The notes below the pieces were generated by a model. The model was not told the origin of the DNA and did not search any database. It saw only the letters and a list, made by a program, of their open reading frames with translations. The position numbers were made by a program, and so were the translations under genes. From Nipponacmea schrenckii (lineage: Eukaryota > Mollusca > Gastropoda > Lottiidae), in NCBI GenBank assembly GCA_030562195.1, contig JAUJPP010000002.1, positions 5,518,001-5,582,000 of the forward strand: a stretch of DNA of 64,000 nt, written 5' to 3'. Shown in pieces: positions 46,940 to 57,789 of this stretch. How positions within the stretch are numbered: the stretch's first letter is position 1; the number at the start of each line of letters is the position of its first letter.

Positions 46940-48000
46940 GAATTTCGATTTAGCTTTTCCTTTATTTCTGGTTATATTTTTTCACTAAGTGCCTAATTTT
47001 CGAAAGGTCATATATCGTGACCTTGACCTTTGATGACCTTGGGACCTGACAAAAGTTATTGCCCTTGTCGAGACCTTTCTATAGATGTCTTCATTTTTGT
47101 TGTGCAATGTCAACTTCCGGTTTTACGGCCAATTGAAAATTGCAATTTTTAACTTTGAAGAGCTCTGTCACGTGACCTAATTTACATACGTCAAAATTTA
47201 TTTCATGCCCTTATTACACATAATCTATTCTTTCAAATGATGTATAACACTTGATGTTTTGATCAGAATTGCGCTTTTGAGAATTTGAAAATTTTGTTCT
47301 AAGTTTTATAGTAATTGTACGTGATTTATAAAAGAGCACGTGTTTTTTTAAATCATGTATTTTTACGAAAATTGTCAAATTCGTTAATAGATATGATAGA
47401 ACATGATAAAAAAAGACAATTAAGTGAAAAAATGGGGCCTGATGGTTTAATCGGACAATTGTAATTTTGATGTATATGTAATCTTCTATTGATTGCTAAC
47501 AAATCTCAGAATTTTGAATTTCGATTTAGCTTTTCCTTTATTTCCGGTTATATATTTTCACTAAGTGCCTAATTTTCGAAGGTTCATATATCGTGACCTT
47601 GACCTCTGGTGACCTTATCACCTGCACAAAAGTTATTTCCCTTGTCGAGACCTTTATATTGATGTCTTTGTTTTTGTTGTGCAATGTAAACTTCCAGTTT
47701 TACAGCCATTTGAAAATCGCAATTTTTAAATTTGAAAACCTCTGACACGTGACCTAATTTACATACCTCAAAATTTCTTTCCTGTCCTCATTACGCGTAA
47801 TCTATTCTTTCCATTGATGTATAACAATTAATATTTTATCAAAATTGCGCTTTTTAGAATTTGAAAATTTTGTTCTTTGTTCTATAGTAACTGTGCGTGA
47901 TTTTTGGCGGGAAAAAGCACATGTTTTTTTAAATTACATATTTTTATGAAAGTCGACAAATTCTTATAAAGATATGATAGAACATGGCAAACAAAGAAAA
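46940..48000 (+). repeat. Dispersed repeat with TGACCTTGACC motif, two units
   Basis: Units at about 46940-47460 and 47500-48000 share TTTCACTAAGTGCCTAATTT, TGACCTTGACC, AGTTATT.CCCTTGTCGAGAC and ACGTGACCTAATTTACATAC. The same family lies inverted at 54600-55740. Confidence 0.8.
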
Positions 48001-48002
48001 AA

Positions 48003-49485
48003 GATAGCTTGCCAGGCAAGGTAACATACGCCCACTGGCAGCATTGAATTTGAAAAATAAATTGAGCAATGACTCAAAAACATTCACTAAATGGATATTG
48101 AAGTCAACGGCAAAAACTCAAAAACTGTTCATGGAAAATCGTCAAATTAAAACTTGACCACCATCTTATCTATTTCAATACTCATACCAAGTTTCATCAA
48201 ATCTATTAAAAAAATGTAGCTTATTTTGAACCCACAAATATTTTTGACGCAATATTACTAAGTTAAGGGCAATAAATCAAAAACCATTCATTAAAAAAGT
48301 CAAAAATTTAAACTTGACTAATTTCTTATCTACTCTGATGCTTACACCAAGTTCCATCAAAATATTTTGAAAATTAAAGCTTCTTATTGAAACCACAATA
48401 GAATCTTGACGCAATTTCACGAAGTCAAGGGCAATTAACTCAAAATAGTTCATTGAAAAACTGTCAAATTCAAACTTGACTGAGGTCTAATCAATTCCAA
48501 TGCTCACACCAAGTTTCATGAAAATCCTCTGAAAATTGGAGGATTACTTGCATCGAAACTAAAATTTTGACAAGATTTTACTACGTCAAGGGCAATAACT
48601 CAAAAACTGTTGCCAAATTCAAACTCAACTGTTATCTTATCAATTGCAATGCTCACACCAAGTTTCATCAAAATCCATTGAAAATTGTAGCTTCTATATC
48701 GTCTACAACAAATATAGAGGCAGGGGCAATAACTCCAAAACTGTATATCGCAAAATTGTCCAAATCGAACTTGACTGCTGTCATATCAATTCCCATGCTC
48801 ATACCAAGTTTCATTAAAATCCATAGATAATTGTAGCTTCTATAGTGTCTACAGAAAATGAATTTTTACGCAATTATACTAAGTCAAGGGCAATTATTCA
48901 TAAACTATTCATCAAAAAATCGTCAAATTTGAACCTGACCACCACCTTATCAATTCCAATGCTCATACCAAGTTTCATTCGATTTCATGCGATTATTTCT
49001 ATTTTCGAACTTGACCGAGATATCATCAATATATACATGTATACCAAGTTTCATTAAGATCGGATAAAAACTGTAGCCTCTATTCTGGATACAACCAAAA
49101 TTTGACGCGTTTTTACTAAGTCAAGGGCAAAAACTCAAAACCGCTCATGCGATTATTTCTATTTTCGAACTTGACCGAGATATCATCAATATATACATGT
49201 ATACCAAGTTTCATTAATATCGGATAAAAACTGTAGCCTTTATTGTTGATACAAACCAAATTTGACACGTTTTTACTATGTCAAGTGCAATAACTCAAAA
49301 ACCGTTCATGCGATAATTTCCATTTTTGAATTTGACCGAGATATTATCAATATATACATGTATACCAAGTTTCATTAAGATCAGATAAAAACTGTAGCCT
49401 CTATTGTGGATACAACAAATGTGGACAGACCAACGGACGGACAGGGGCAACAGCAATATACGTCCACATTTCCATGTGGGCGTAT
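48003..49485 (-). mobile_element. Pearl/HINE element
   Basis: GATAG, hairpin, ATACGCCCAC, ACTGGCAGCATTGAATTTG, about nine units mixing two subfamilies (TTTTGACGCAA... early, TCATGCGATTATTTC... late, with a junction near 48975), GGAC tract, and GTGGGCGTAT at 49476-49485. Confidence 0.85.
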
Positions 49486-49494
49486 AAAAAGGTT

Positions 49495-49850
49495 TTATGT
49501 TAATTCTCTGCCCATCTGATTAATTGAAAATTTGTGGGAGTATCTGTTCCCTATTTTTTTAAAAATCTGTTTTTTTTTAAGTTCGTTTTGATAAAATCTA
49601 CCCAAGATTTCTTCACCATGTAAATCTACTAAACTGTAAGTTGGTGGTGAAGTTTTATTAACTTTTTCAATAATAAAGATTTCATTCGTCCAATATCCAA
49701 CATAACCTTTTTCCAATTTACTTTTTAATTCATAAATAACTTTAAATTTGAGTTTAATATTTAAATTATCAAAATTGTTTTGTGTGTTAATTGATTTTAT
49801 AATATCTGGATTTTTTGAAGCTTCTGTAGGAGTAATTTTTAAGCTACACC
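49495..49850 (-). pseudogene. Polinton/Maverick-type integrase, C-terminal fragment
   Basis: The minus-strand frame runs CSLKITPTEASKNPD, KFKVIYELKSKLEKGYVGYW, TNEIFIIEKVNKTSPPTYSL and GEEILGRFYQNELKK. The SLK.TP.EAS segment followed by a K.KGY...W..EIF.I..V..T.PPTY.L.D..GE...G.FY..EL block is the tail of the retroviral-like integrase of Polintons (and of related F54H12.3-like proteins). The DDE core is absent upstream; other Polinton genes were not seen. Confidence 0.65.
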
Positions 49851-50261
49851 CCCAAAAACTTCATGAGAGACTGGTTTGTGACATATCCACCACATAAAAA
49901 TCCTATATTAACTTCTCAATTTTACAGTTCCAAATTTTAAGTCCTTTCCAGTCTCCTTTTCTTCTATAATGCCACCAATGTTGACACAACTGCCATTATT
50001 TCCTGCCACATAATTACCAGATCCTCAATCTCAATCCCGTTATTGATTTCGCAAGATAGGCCCTTCCAGTTAAACCCAGAAAATTAAATAAATTTGGCCG
50101 CCTTTTAAGTTGGGTACGATCTTGAAGAAAGATGATTTTTGCATCATTGATTTACGCAGGGATTTGTGATTCAGTATTCTGGAAAAAGACATCTTACAAT
50201 TTAAGCTTTTATTTGATTCAACGATTTATCTTTTGCTATAATGGCCAAGGCAGACATTAAA
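49851..50261. other. Intron, nothing recognised
   Basis: Possibly decayed continuation of the integrase fragment; no motif seen. Confidence 0.35.
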
Positions 50262-50450
50262 GATAGCCTTGCAAAGCAAAGTGACATATGCCCACCTGCA
50301 GCTTTGATAACAAGTACAAATCATTGTTTGTTGTCTATTCACATATGGTTCATGTCTATTCTATAGAGCATTTTAAGTCCAACACAATAATTCTGTAAAA
50401 AATTATACTTTAAAATTAAAATTAATATAGTTCTATTGAGAAAAAAATTG
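50262..50450 (-). mobile_element. Strongly decayed pearl/HINE hairpin end
   Basis: GATAGCCTTGCAAAGCAAAG keeps a TTGC-AAA-GCAA stem and is followed by ATATGCCCAC. The array and other end are not recognisable. Confidence 0.5.
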
Positions 50451-50710
50451 GTTAGTTATTTCTGCATCCTTGCTAGTAATGTAAAAGTAGAGGCCCTCAA
50501 GTCAAATATTTAACGATTACAAGAAACTGAGGTCAGCTTTCAATCTATCATGCTGAAAACTAGCAGTAAAAGCTGGAATAATTCAGAATATAAGTGAAGA
50601 AAATATTGCAATATATACCCATATCTCTATATTATCAACTCTAATATCATGATATTGATTTTGACCTTTAAGCAAAGCACTAAATCAGACATATATATCG
50701 GGGTACTCAC

Positions 50711-50819
50711 AAATCATAATGTTGATTCCATTTTGGATCAAGAGTATTTTTACAGGTATCTGTTGAATGACATTGACCAGAACCATCTACACTAATTTTA
50801 GCAAATGGATCAGGTAAAC
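50711..50819 (-). CDS. Smurf: SMURF-like E3 ubiquitin ligase, C2 domain exon
   Basis: A 109-bp exon encodes GT/35 codons/TT, running from LPDPFAKISVDGSGQCHS to LDPKWNQHYD. The LPDPF and LDPKWN motifs are hallmarks of the SMURF/NEDD4-type C2 domain. The acceptor reads ACTTGCAG and the donor GTGAGTACCC. The 5' junction completes Arg (C+GT) and the 3' junction completes Leu (TT+G). The intron to the previous exon is about 3.2 kb and to the next about 12 kb. A pearl element begins 75 bp upstream of the acceptor at 50895, so the branch point and pyrimidine tract lie in a short non-element strip. Confidence 0.95.
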
Positions 50820-50894
50820 CTGCAAGTATAAAATGTCACTGAACATTAAATTGAATGATATATTCTAAGGTCTTGCATTCATTATTACAGTAAA

Positions 50895-51417
50895 GATAGC
50901 TTGCCAGGCAAGGTAACATACGCCCACTTCAGCAAACAGAATATTCCATGTTTTTTCATTTAATCCAGGGCAATAACTCATAAACCGACATCTGGAATCG
51001 CATAATTTTTGAACTTGTCCGAGATGTTATTAAGATGAATACACATACCAAGTTTCATTCAAATCGGATAAAAACTACAGCTTCTATTGCGTACACAAGT
51101 AAATTTTAACATTTTCTCATTTAATCAAGGGCAATAACTCATAAACAGGCATCTGGCGAGACATTATCAAGATTAATACACATACCAAGTTTCATTCATA
51201 TCAGATGAAAACTATAGCTTCTATAGCTTCTATTGCATACACAAGTACATTTTAACGTTTTTTCATTTAATCAAGGGCCATAACTCATAAACCGATATCT
51301 GGAATCGTGCCATTTTCGAACTTGTTCGAGATATTATTAAGATGAATACACATACCAAGTTTCATTCAAATCAGATGAAAACTACAGCTTCTATTGCGTA
51401 CACAAGTAAATTTCAAT
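50895..51417 (-). mobile_element. Pearl/HINE element, truncated
   Basis: The cttcag subtype start (GATAG, hairpin, ATACGCCCAC) and about three units, then loss of homology at about 51417. It starts 75 bp from the acceptor of the SMURF exon at 50711-50819. Confidence 0.75.
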
Positions 51418-51780
51418 TTTTAGGAAAATAATTATTACTGATAACTTCGTCTGTGTTACAAATAAAATAGAATAGGTCAAACATAGGATTGCAGCAAGCG
51501 TAGCAAGTGAATAAGCCCAACAGCAGCTAATTAGTTAGCTAAATGTGACTAGTAAAACAAACTCGATATAAGAGTTTGATGCAATATCACATTTAGCTTG
51601 TATTCACTCTACAGAAAACAAATACAGAAAACAAATTCAGTGTGAAGGGGATTATCATCCATATATTTTCACAAAAATACAGATTTAGCGAACAATTATT
51701 GTTCTAAGATTATGTGCAGACTAAACTAAGTCTTGCATATTGATCTGCACCACATTCAATGAAAAGACTGAAGAAAATAA
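51418..51780. other. Unassigned sequence between two pearl pieces
   Basis: It includes a short inverted-looking pair around TTAGCTAAATGTGAC and CACATTTAGC. Nothing coding. Confidence 0.35.
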
Positions 51781-52429
51781 TCCGATGGACCATCAAGGCA
51801 ACTAGAAATGAAAATAATCCATGAAGAATTGTAGCCTGTAGAGTGAGCACGAACATGTGAACTCGAAAACAACCGCAATATCAAAGTTTTATACAATATC
51901 TTTAAAAAAAATTATTTGATCATCACTCAATTTAATAGTGCACATCTTCATAATGATATTGACACACATACAAACAATCAAAAGAATGCATATAGAATTA
52001 GCCTGTAAAGTGAGCACGAGTTGCACCCTATAGGTAATGGAGTGAAAAAAGCTAAGCCAGACACAATATTTCGCTGAAAAATTATTAAATAATCACAAAA
52101 ATCAATAGGGATCATCTTCATAATGACACTTGACCCACAAAATAAAAATAAAAAGAATCCATAAAGAATTGTAGTGTGTAGAGTGAGCAGGAGTTGCACC
52201 CTATAGCTAATGAAGTGAAAAATGCCAAGTCAGACGCGATATTTCGGTGAAAAATTATCATCCGATCATCACGAAAATCAATAGGGATCATCTTCATAAT
52301 GACACTGACCCACGCAATAAAATCAGAAGAATCCATGAAGAATTGCAGTCTGTAGAGTGAGTACAAGGTAAATGTGAAGGGACCAACAGGGCATTTATAA
52401 TATACGCCCATACTTACATGTGGGCATAT
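51781..52429 (-). mobile_element. Pearl/HINE ATIR-end fragment
   Basis: Units with GTAGAGTGAGCACGAGTTGC (as at 21.2-21.5 kb) end in a stem and GTGGGCATAT. There is no GGAC run, unlike other copies. Confidence 0.6.
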
Positions 52430-52464
52430 AAAAACCAGTGGGTTAATCTAAATAAATTTCCAAA

Positions 52465-52701
52465 ATGGCTGATCAAAAAACTGCATTTGTCGATTTGATC
52501 TTTGATAAAGACAGAAAGATAAAGAATTCAAACTGTCCTCTTGTAACTAAGAATAATATTTTGGGAAGAAAGGAAACACTTTTACCCACTATTGTTACTT
52601 GGATTAATTTGAAAAGCAACAAAAAAGAAGAATTGAAATCGAAAGTAGGCCAAGACACTTTGTTGTCAATTGTGATGTCAAGTTTCGATATTGGATGTTA
52701 G
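52465..52701 (+). CDS. Open frame of 78 codons, unknown
   Basis: MADQKTAFVDLIFDKDRKIK through VMSSFDIGC. Charged, no recognised motif, no clear splice sites. It sits antisense in a SMURF intron between two pearl elements. It may be a chance frame or a fragment of an unrecognised element. Confidence 0.15.
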   Translation: MADQKTAFVDLIFDKDRKIKNSNCPLVTKNNILGRKETLLPTIVTWINLKSNKKEELKSKVGQDTLLSIVMSSFDIGC

Positions 52702-52778
52702 TAAAAACAGTAACTTTGTGACTTCCAAAGTATTTAATGTTTTCAAACTGATTTCTGTGCAATACCAATTAAACAAGC

Positions 52779-53491
52779 GGTTGCCTAGCAAGATACGCCC
52801 ACTTCAAAATATATTTTCTGTTTAAACACAGGCAGAAACTTTTACATTATTGAGGTCTAATCCAAGTTCTCATCAATATAAATCTGCATTTGATTCAAAT
52901 CAGATAAAACCTAATCTCTATTGTATTTACTAGCTAATTTTCATGTATATGTATATACTATATTTGCAGTGTTTTGACTAGTGCAATAACTCAAAAACAG
53001 TTTATCAAAAAATCGTCAATTTCGAACTTGACCAAGATCTCATCAATTTCAATGATCACACCAAGTTTCATTCAAATCAGATGAAAACTGTTGTCTCTGT
53101 GGTGTTCACAAATCTGTTTTGACTAGGTTTGGCTAAGTCAAGGGCAATAACTCAAAAAACATTCACCAAAAAATTGTCACTATCAATCTCGTCCAAGATC
53201 AAATCAATATAAATGATGACACAAAATTTCATTCAAATCCAATGGGAATTGTGATCTCTGTCGAGTTCACAAGCCAATTTTGACGCGTTTTTACTTAGTC
53301 AAGTGCAATAACTCAAAAACCATTCATCGAAAAATTGCCAATTTCAAAATTGTCTGAGATCTCATCAATATATATGACCATAGCAAGTTTGCAATTGCGG
53401 ACAGTTGGACGGACGGACAGACAGACGGACAGCAATGACTATATGCGACAAAGCACCTGTCAATATACCCTTTTTAGTAATGTGGCCGTAG
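52779..53491 (-). mobile_element. Type II pearl/HINE element, decayed ATIR end
   Basis: Hairpin TTGC-CTA-GCAA and ATACGCCCAC, about four units, GGAC/GACA tract at 53408-53432, and a decayed terminal TGTGGCCGTA. Confidence 0.65.
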
Positions 53492-54070
53492 TCTGATGTG
53501 ATAAGGTCCTGTCTTAAATGATGATAATTCTGTTTCAAAAATATATTGTTTACTGCTTTACGTTTTGTTTTTACAAAGTTCCAAATATCATGAGCCTTTA
53601 TAAGCCAAGAAGATAATGCCAAGTAGTAAGCCTTAAGGTAGCCAAATGATAAGACTTCTAAGTGAGTACTAACGTTTGCAAGTTAGGTACTGAAGAACGT
53701 TAGTTTCGTTCTGGCTTATAAAGGCATGGTCATTTACGTAAGTCAGTATGCCTGGGGCGTCTATTCAAAACATTATCATGAAAGTAGAATATTTTTGGGC
53801 ACAATAAAAATTTCATCAAAGGCGTATTCAATCATAGTTGACATTAAGGGTTGACCGACATAGATTTCGTGACAAGAAAAGTTATAGGTCAGTTTTCATA
53901 TTGTTAAGAGATATTAGTATATTTAATGTCTGACATCATCTTCCTCAGAAGTGGAATTTGTTTAATCTCTCATAATATATATTGGCATTTCAATTTAAAC
54001 ATCATTAATATTAAAATGATTTGGTTGCTAAAGATTATTTATAAAGTTCTATTAAGAATAGTTATACTTA
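53492..54070. other. SMURF intron, nothing recognised
   Basis: AT-rich DNA immediately downstream of the microexon donor. Confidence 0.4.
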
Positions 54071-54071
54071 C

Positions 54072-54110
54072 GGAAGAAATCTCTTTTTGCTAAATTCTTG
54101 GCACATAATA
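54072..54110 (-). CDS. Smurf: SMURF-like E3 ubiquitin ligase, 39-bp C2 microexon
   Basis: A 39-bp exon lies between a good acceptor (pyrimidine-rich, ending TTGTAG) and a donor GTAAGTATAAC. It encodes LCAKNLAKRDFF with 2 leading bases and 1 trailing base. In SMURF1/2 this is the first half of the N-terminal C2 domain, which targets the ligase to membranes and restrains the HECT domain; the Asp before FF is in the Ca-binding loop region. The trailing C joins GT of the next exon to make Arg, as expected before LPDPF. The upstream exon with the initiator Met was not found between 54.1 and 64 kb. The identification rests on in-phase joining with five further SMURF-like exons. Confidence 0.85.
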
Positions 54111-54599
54111 CTACAAGAGAACAAAAATATATGATAATTAATTGATGTTAGTAAAAAATTCATCGCAAACTGGATAGCTATGTGCAAAATTATTGATATC
54201 AAACTTATATTATGAAAACTTTTAATTATCAATATTTCATTAATTCAAACATTTACTGTAAGTTACTAATGCTAACTTCAGTTTTTTTATACATCCACAT
54301 TTCCATATCGGCGTATAAGGGCAGGGCTTATTTGCAATACGAATTGAGACACATTGATTCGTAAATTTAAATCAGGCATTATAAGACATGCCCTTAGACG
54401 AAATATATAAGAGATTTCTTGATAAAAAATAATAGGTACAGTACTATCTATCGAAAACAAAACAAGGTACCGGTAGTCTTGATGTAAAGTTTTGGTCATT
54501 TCTGAAATTAATCCAACCTTAGACTCCACAGACATCAAAATTATGCAAATCAGATGATGACTTGGTGAATTATATTTATTTAAAGTAAATTTGTTGATA

Positions 54600-55740
54600 C
54601 GATGATGACGACTTAAGTGTTACTTCCGAATCCGTATTTATCACTTTTTTTCTTTGTTTGTCATGTTCTATCATATCTTTAAAAGAATTTGCCGACTTTC
54701 ATAAAAATATGTAATAGAAAAAACACATGCTTTTTCCCGCCAAAAATCACAGTTACTATAGAACAAAGAACAAAATTTTCAAATACGAATAAGCGCAATT
54801 TTGATCAATATATCAATTGTTATACATCATTGGAGGACATGGAAGAAATTTTGACATATGTAAATTAGGTCACTTGACAGAGCTCTTCATAGTTAAAAAT
54901 TGTGATTTTCACATGGCGGTTAAACCAGAAGTTGACATTGCACATCAAAAATGAAAACATTAATAGATAGGTCTTGACAAGGGCAGGTCACCAAAGGTCA
55001 AGGTCACAAGATATGGACCTTTGAAAATTAGGCACGTACTGAAAATATAGAACTGGAAATAAAAGGAAAGCTAAATCGAAATTCCAAAATTGGTTACCTG
55101 AGACTTCTTAGCAATTGATTGAGGATTACATAGATATCAAAATTACAGTTGTCCGATTAACCCCTAAGGCCCCATTTTTGGTTTTACAAAATTTAGACAT
55201 TTCATGATAGCGGTTTAAGTGTTACTTCCGGAACAAATTTTTCACTTTTTTGTCTTTGGTTATCATGTTCTATCATATCTATAACAAATTTGACGACTTT
55301 CTTAAAAATACATAATTTAAAAAAACACATGCTCTTTTATAAATCACGCATAATTACTATAGAATTTAGAACAAAATTTTCAAATTCTCTAAAGCGCAAT
55401 TTTGATCAAAATATCAAGTGTTAAACATCATTGGAAAGAATAGATTACGGGTAATAAGGACATAAAGGAAATTTTAACATATGTAAATTAGGTCACATGA
55501 CAAAGCTCTTCAAAGTTAAAAATTGCGATTTTCAAATGGCTGTAAACCGGAAGTGGACATTGCACATCAAAAATGAAGACATCAATAGATAGGTCTCGAA
55601 AAGGGCAATAACTTTTGTGCAGGTCACCAAAGGTCAAGGTTACGATATATGAACCTTCGAAAATTAGGCACTTAGTGAAAAAATATAACTAGAATAAAGG
55701 AAAAGCTAAATTGAAATTCAAAATTCAAAACTTGAAATTT
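54600..55740 (-). repeat. Dispersed repeat with TGACCTTGACC motif, inverted, two units
   Basis: The reverse complement of 46940-48000: GGTCACCAAAGGTCAAGGTC at about 54985 and again, changed by one base at the end, at about 55621; TTAGGCAC.TA.TGAAAA and AAAGCTAAAT also shared. Confidence 0.8.
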
Positions 55741-55986
55741 CAAGTTTAGAGTCGAATGACGTCACAACTGGAAGTGATGTCGTTTTTTTGAAAACATATT
55801 TTTGTTGACAAACACAATGTCTATCAATATGTTAATTTTTATTTCGATCAGATCAAAATTGTAGAAGTTAAAAAAATGTTAACCCTTTAAACCCTCAGTC
55901 CCTGAGTCTTATATTATACTATCCTTGGCTTCCTATAACAATTCGCAAATAATTACCCTGCTTATACCTGAAGGCTCATAATATTA

Positions 55987-57028
55987 AGGGGGTTGACAAC
56001 CTTATCGTTCGAGGTGTATTTCAATCAAGAAACGCATTTAATTGATATCCATTCTATTTGGCATTAAAAGAAACTCATCTAGTAAAAATTTTAGCTCAAT
56101 CGCTTCAGTAGTTTGTCAGATATCGGTTCATAAAGATAATCTATTTATAGAACAAAATGGGGTAATCCTCTATGTAGACGTACAAATTACGTTGTCAGTT
56201 GACATTTTTGAGTACTACGTCATCAGCTAAATAAATCTTTTCTACGTTTGTCCAATGACATTGCGTTTGTCGATCAGATTTGCATTTGGGGAATCGAGAA
56301 GTCACGTGATTTCCCATAAATCTTTACGTCACATGAAATTTTATGATTGGAGGGTAGGGGTGTTTTAACATGTGCTAAACCAGTGTTTTAGCACCCCAAT
56401 TATGTGGTCATCGGTGCATATCGATGCCTAAAAGGTGCTTAAAGATTTCTACAGCATGAAAGACAATCTTTTAACAACATGATCGTTAATTACGTAAGGT
56501 TTACATGTGTTTGCAAAATGTTGAAAAAAACTGGCGTTTTTCCAAAAGCATATCTCGCTTACAATTTATCCGATTTTTACAAACTTTGGCTTCAGCTAAA
56601 GCTTACGATGTCCTCTATAACTTTACGTTGGCTTTTTTTTATAAAATGAATAGTTTTTTAAAAATTCAATTTTTCGTAAATGCACTCCCAAAATTTTGAT
56701 TTCTATCAATATCTTCAAAACAAAACAAAATTTTCCAAAAAGCCAACGTAATCTTGTAGAGATACATGTAGACTTGCGTTGTGCAAAATTCTTCTATATT
56801 AAATAGTCTAGTAGATATGCTAATTTTAAGGGAACAATTAAAGTTTTTTTCGTTCATCTTTCATACCCTATTTCTCAAAGTTGAAATGTCATAAAGAAAT
56901 AAATTTTATATTTTTGGGTAGCTGAAAGTCCCCTCTTTCCATTGATATTTAAATATTTCAGATAGGTGGAAAAGAAGTGGTTGAAAGCCTCTTTTTTATG
57001 TACATAGGTTTAGGGTTGTCAGCCCCCT
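55987..57028 (-). mobile_element. TA-flanked MITE, second copy (inverse of 14571-15557)
   Basis: TIR AGGGGGTTGACAACCTT at the left and AGGGGGCTGACAACCCT inverted at the right; TA on both sides. About 55 bp longer than the other copy, with an extra segment near 56230-56300. Confidence 0.75.
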
Positions 57029-57129
57029 TAAAACTTATCATAATAACTTGATCAAATTTGGACACAAGGTAAAGTATTGGAATAGGTAAATATTTTTGTA
57101 GTTAACTACTTTGGGAGTTGGAACAGGTA

Positions 57130-57350
57130 ACACTTTAGAGGAGCAATGTCATGACATAGACCTTACAAAGATTAAGTTGTTTTCCAGGTAATTACAGGTG
57201 TGCTCAGGTGAGTTCAGGTCAGTATGGGTTTTAGGTGGGATCCATCTAGGTCACAATCCCTCATTTGACTCCATTTACACTTTAGAGGAGCAATGTCATG
57301 ATATAGTCCTTTCAAACAGTAAGTTGGTCTTCCAGGTTATTACAGGTGTT
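57130..57350. repeat. Tandem duplication, about 150-bp period
   Basis: TTAGAGGAGCAATGTCATGA through TTACAGGTGT occurs twice (about 57133 and 57281). Confidence 0.7.
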
Positions 57351-57521
57351 TTCAGGTGGTATGTTTTCTTTGTTGGCCTCACTCAATTCCGTCTCGTCAT
57401 CAGAGGAACTTTCCAACTCTAAATAGTCTGAATCTTCAACAGCATCAATGTCTTCATCACTGTCAATAACGGCAGAAATCACATCTTCAAGTTGCATGCG
57501 CATAAGCGCAGGCTGCGCCAT
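57290..57521 (-). pseudogene. piggyBac transposase-like N-terminal fragment
   Basis: MAQPALMRMQLEDVISAVID is followed by an acidic stretch SDEDIDAVEDSDYLELESSS and ETELSEANKENIPPENT. Acidic N-termini rich in Asp/Glu/Ser are usual in piggyBac transposases, and the start lies about 260 bp from the TTAA end. No catalytic domain follows. The assignment depends on the flanking TIRs. Confidence 0.45.
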
Positions 57522-57789
57522 TTTTACTAGACGTAACGATCAATACTTCATCTCGAAAAATTAATCAGCGTTGACTTTTGCTGACAATTTTACAGCCAGA
57601 TGTTTACCAAAGGGAGAGAACTCTAACCGCGGGAAAATTTTTTATGCTCCATTAATCCGATTGTCCGATTGATATTGAAAAATAAATCGAAAGTAAACAC
57701 ATGGCGTTATACCGGTTTTCAGGGATTACGGGATATAGTAACGTAACGTCATCCTGGAAAACCGGTATAACGGGTTCAAAGGGTTAAAT

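Larger units (their letters stand above)
55883..57783 (-). mobile_element. piggyBac-like element, TTAA ends
   Basis: TTAA at 55879-55882 and 57784-57787; ends CCCTTTAAACCC and, inverted, CCCTTTGAACCC. A TA-flanked MITE (55987-57028) is nested, so the original was about 0.86 kb and internally deleted. A transposase-like N-terminal frame lies near the right end. Confidence 0.7.

Noticed and set aside
54280..54320. Lone hairpin resembling a pearl end (TCCACATTTCCATATCGGCG)
   Set aside because: No array, GGAC tract or hairpin end adjoins it, and its near-palindromic form makes orientation ambiguous, so it was not called an element.
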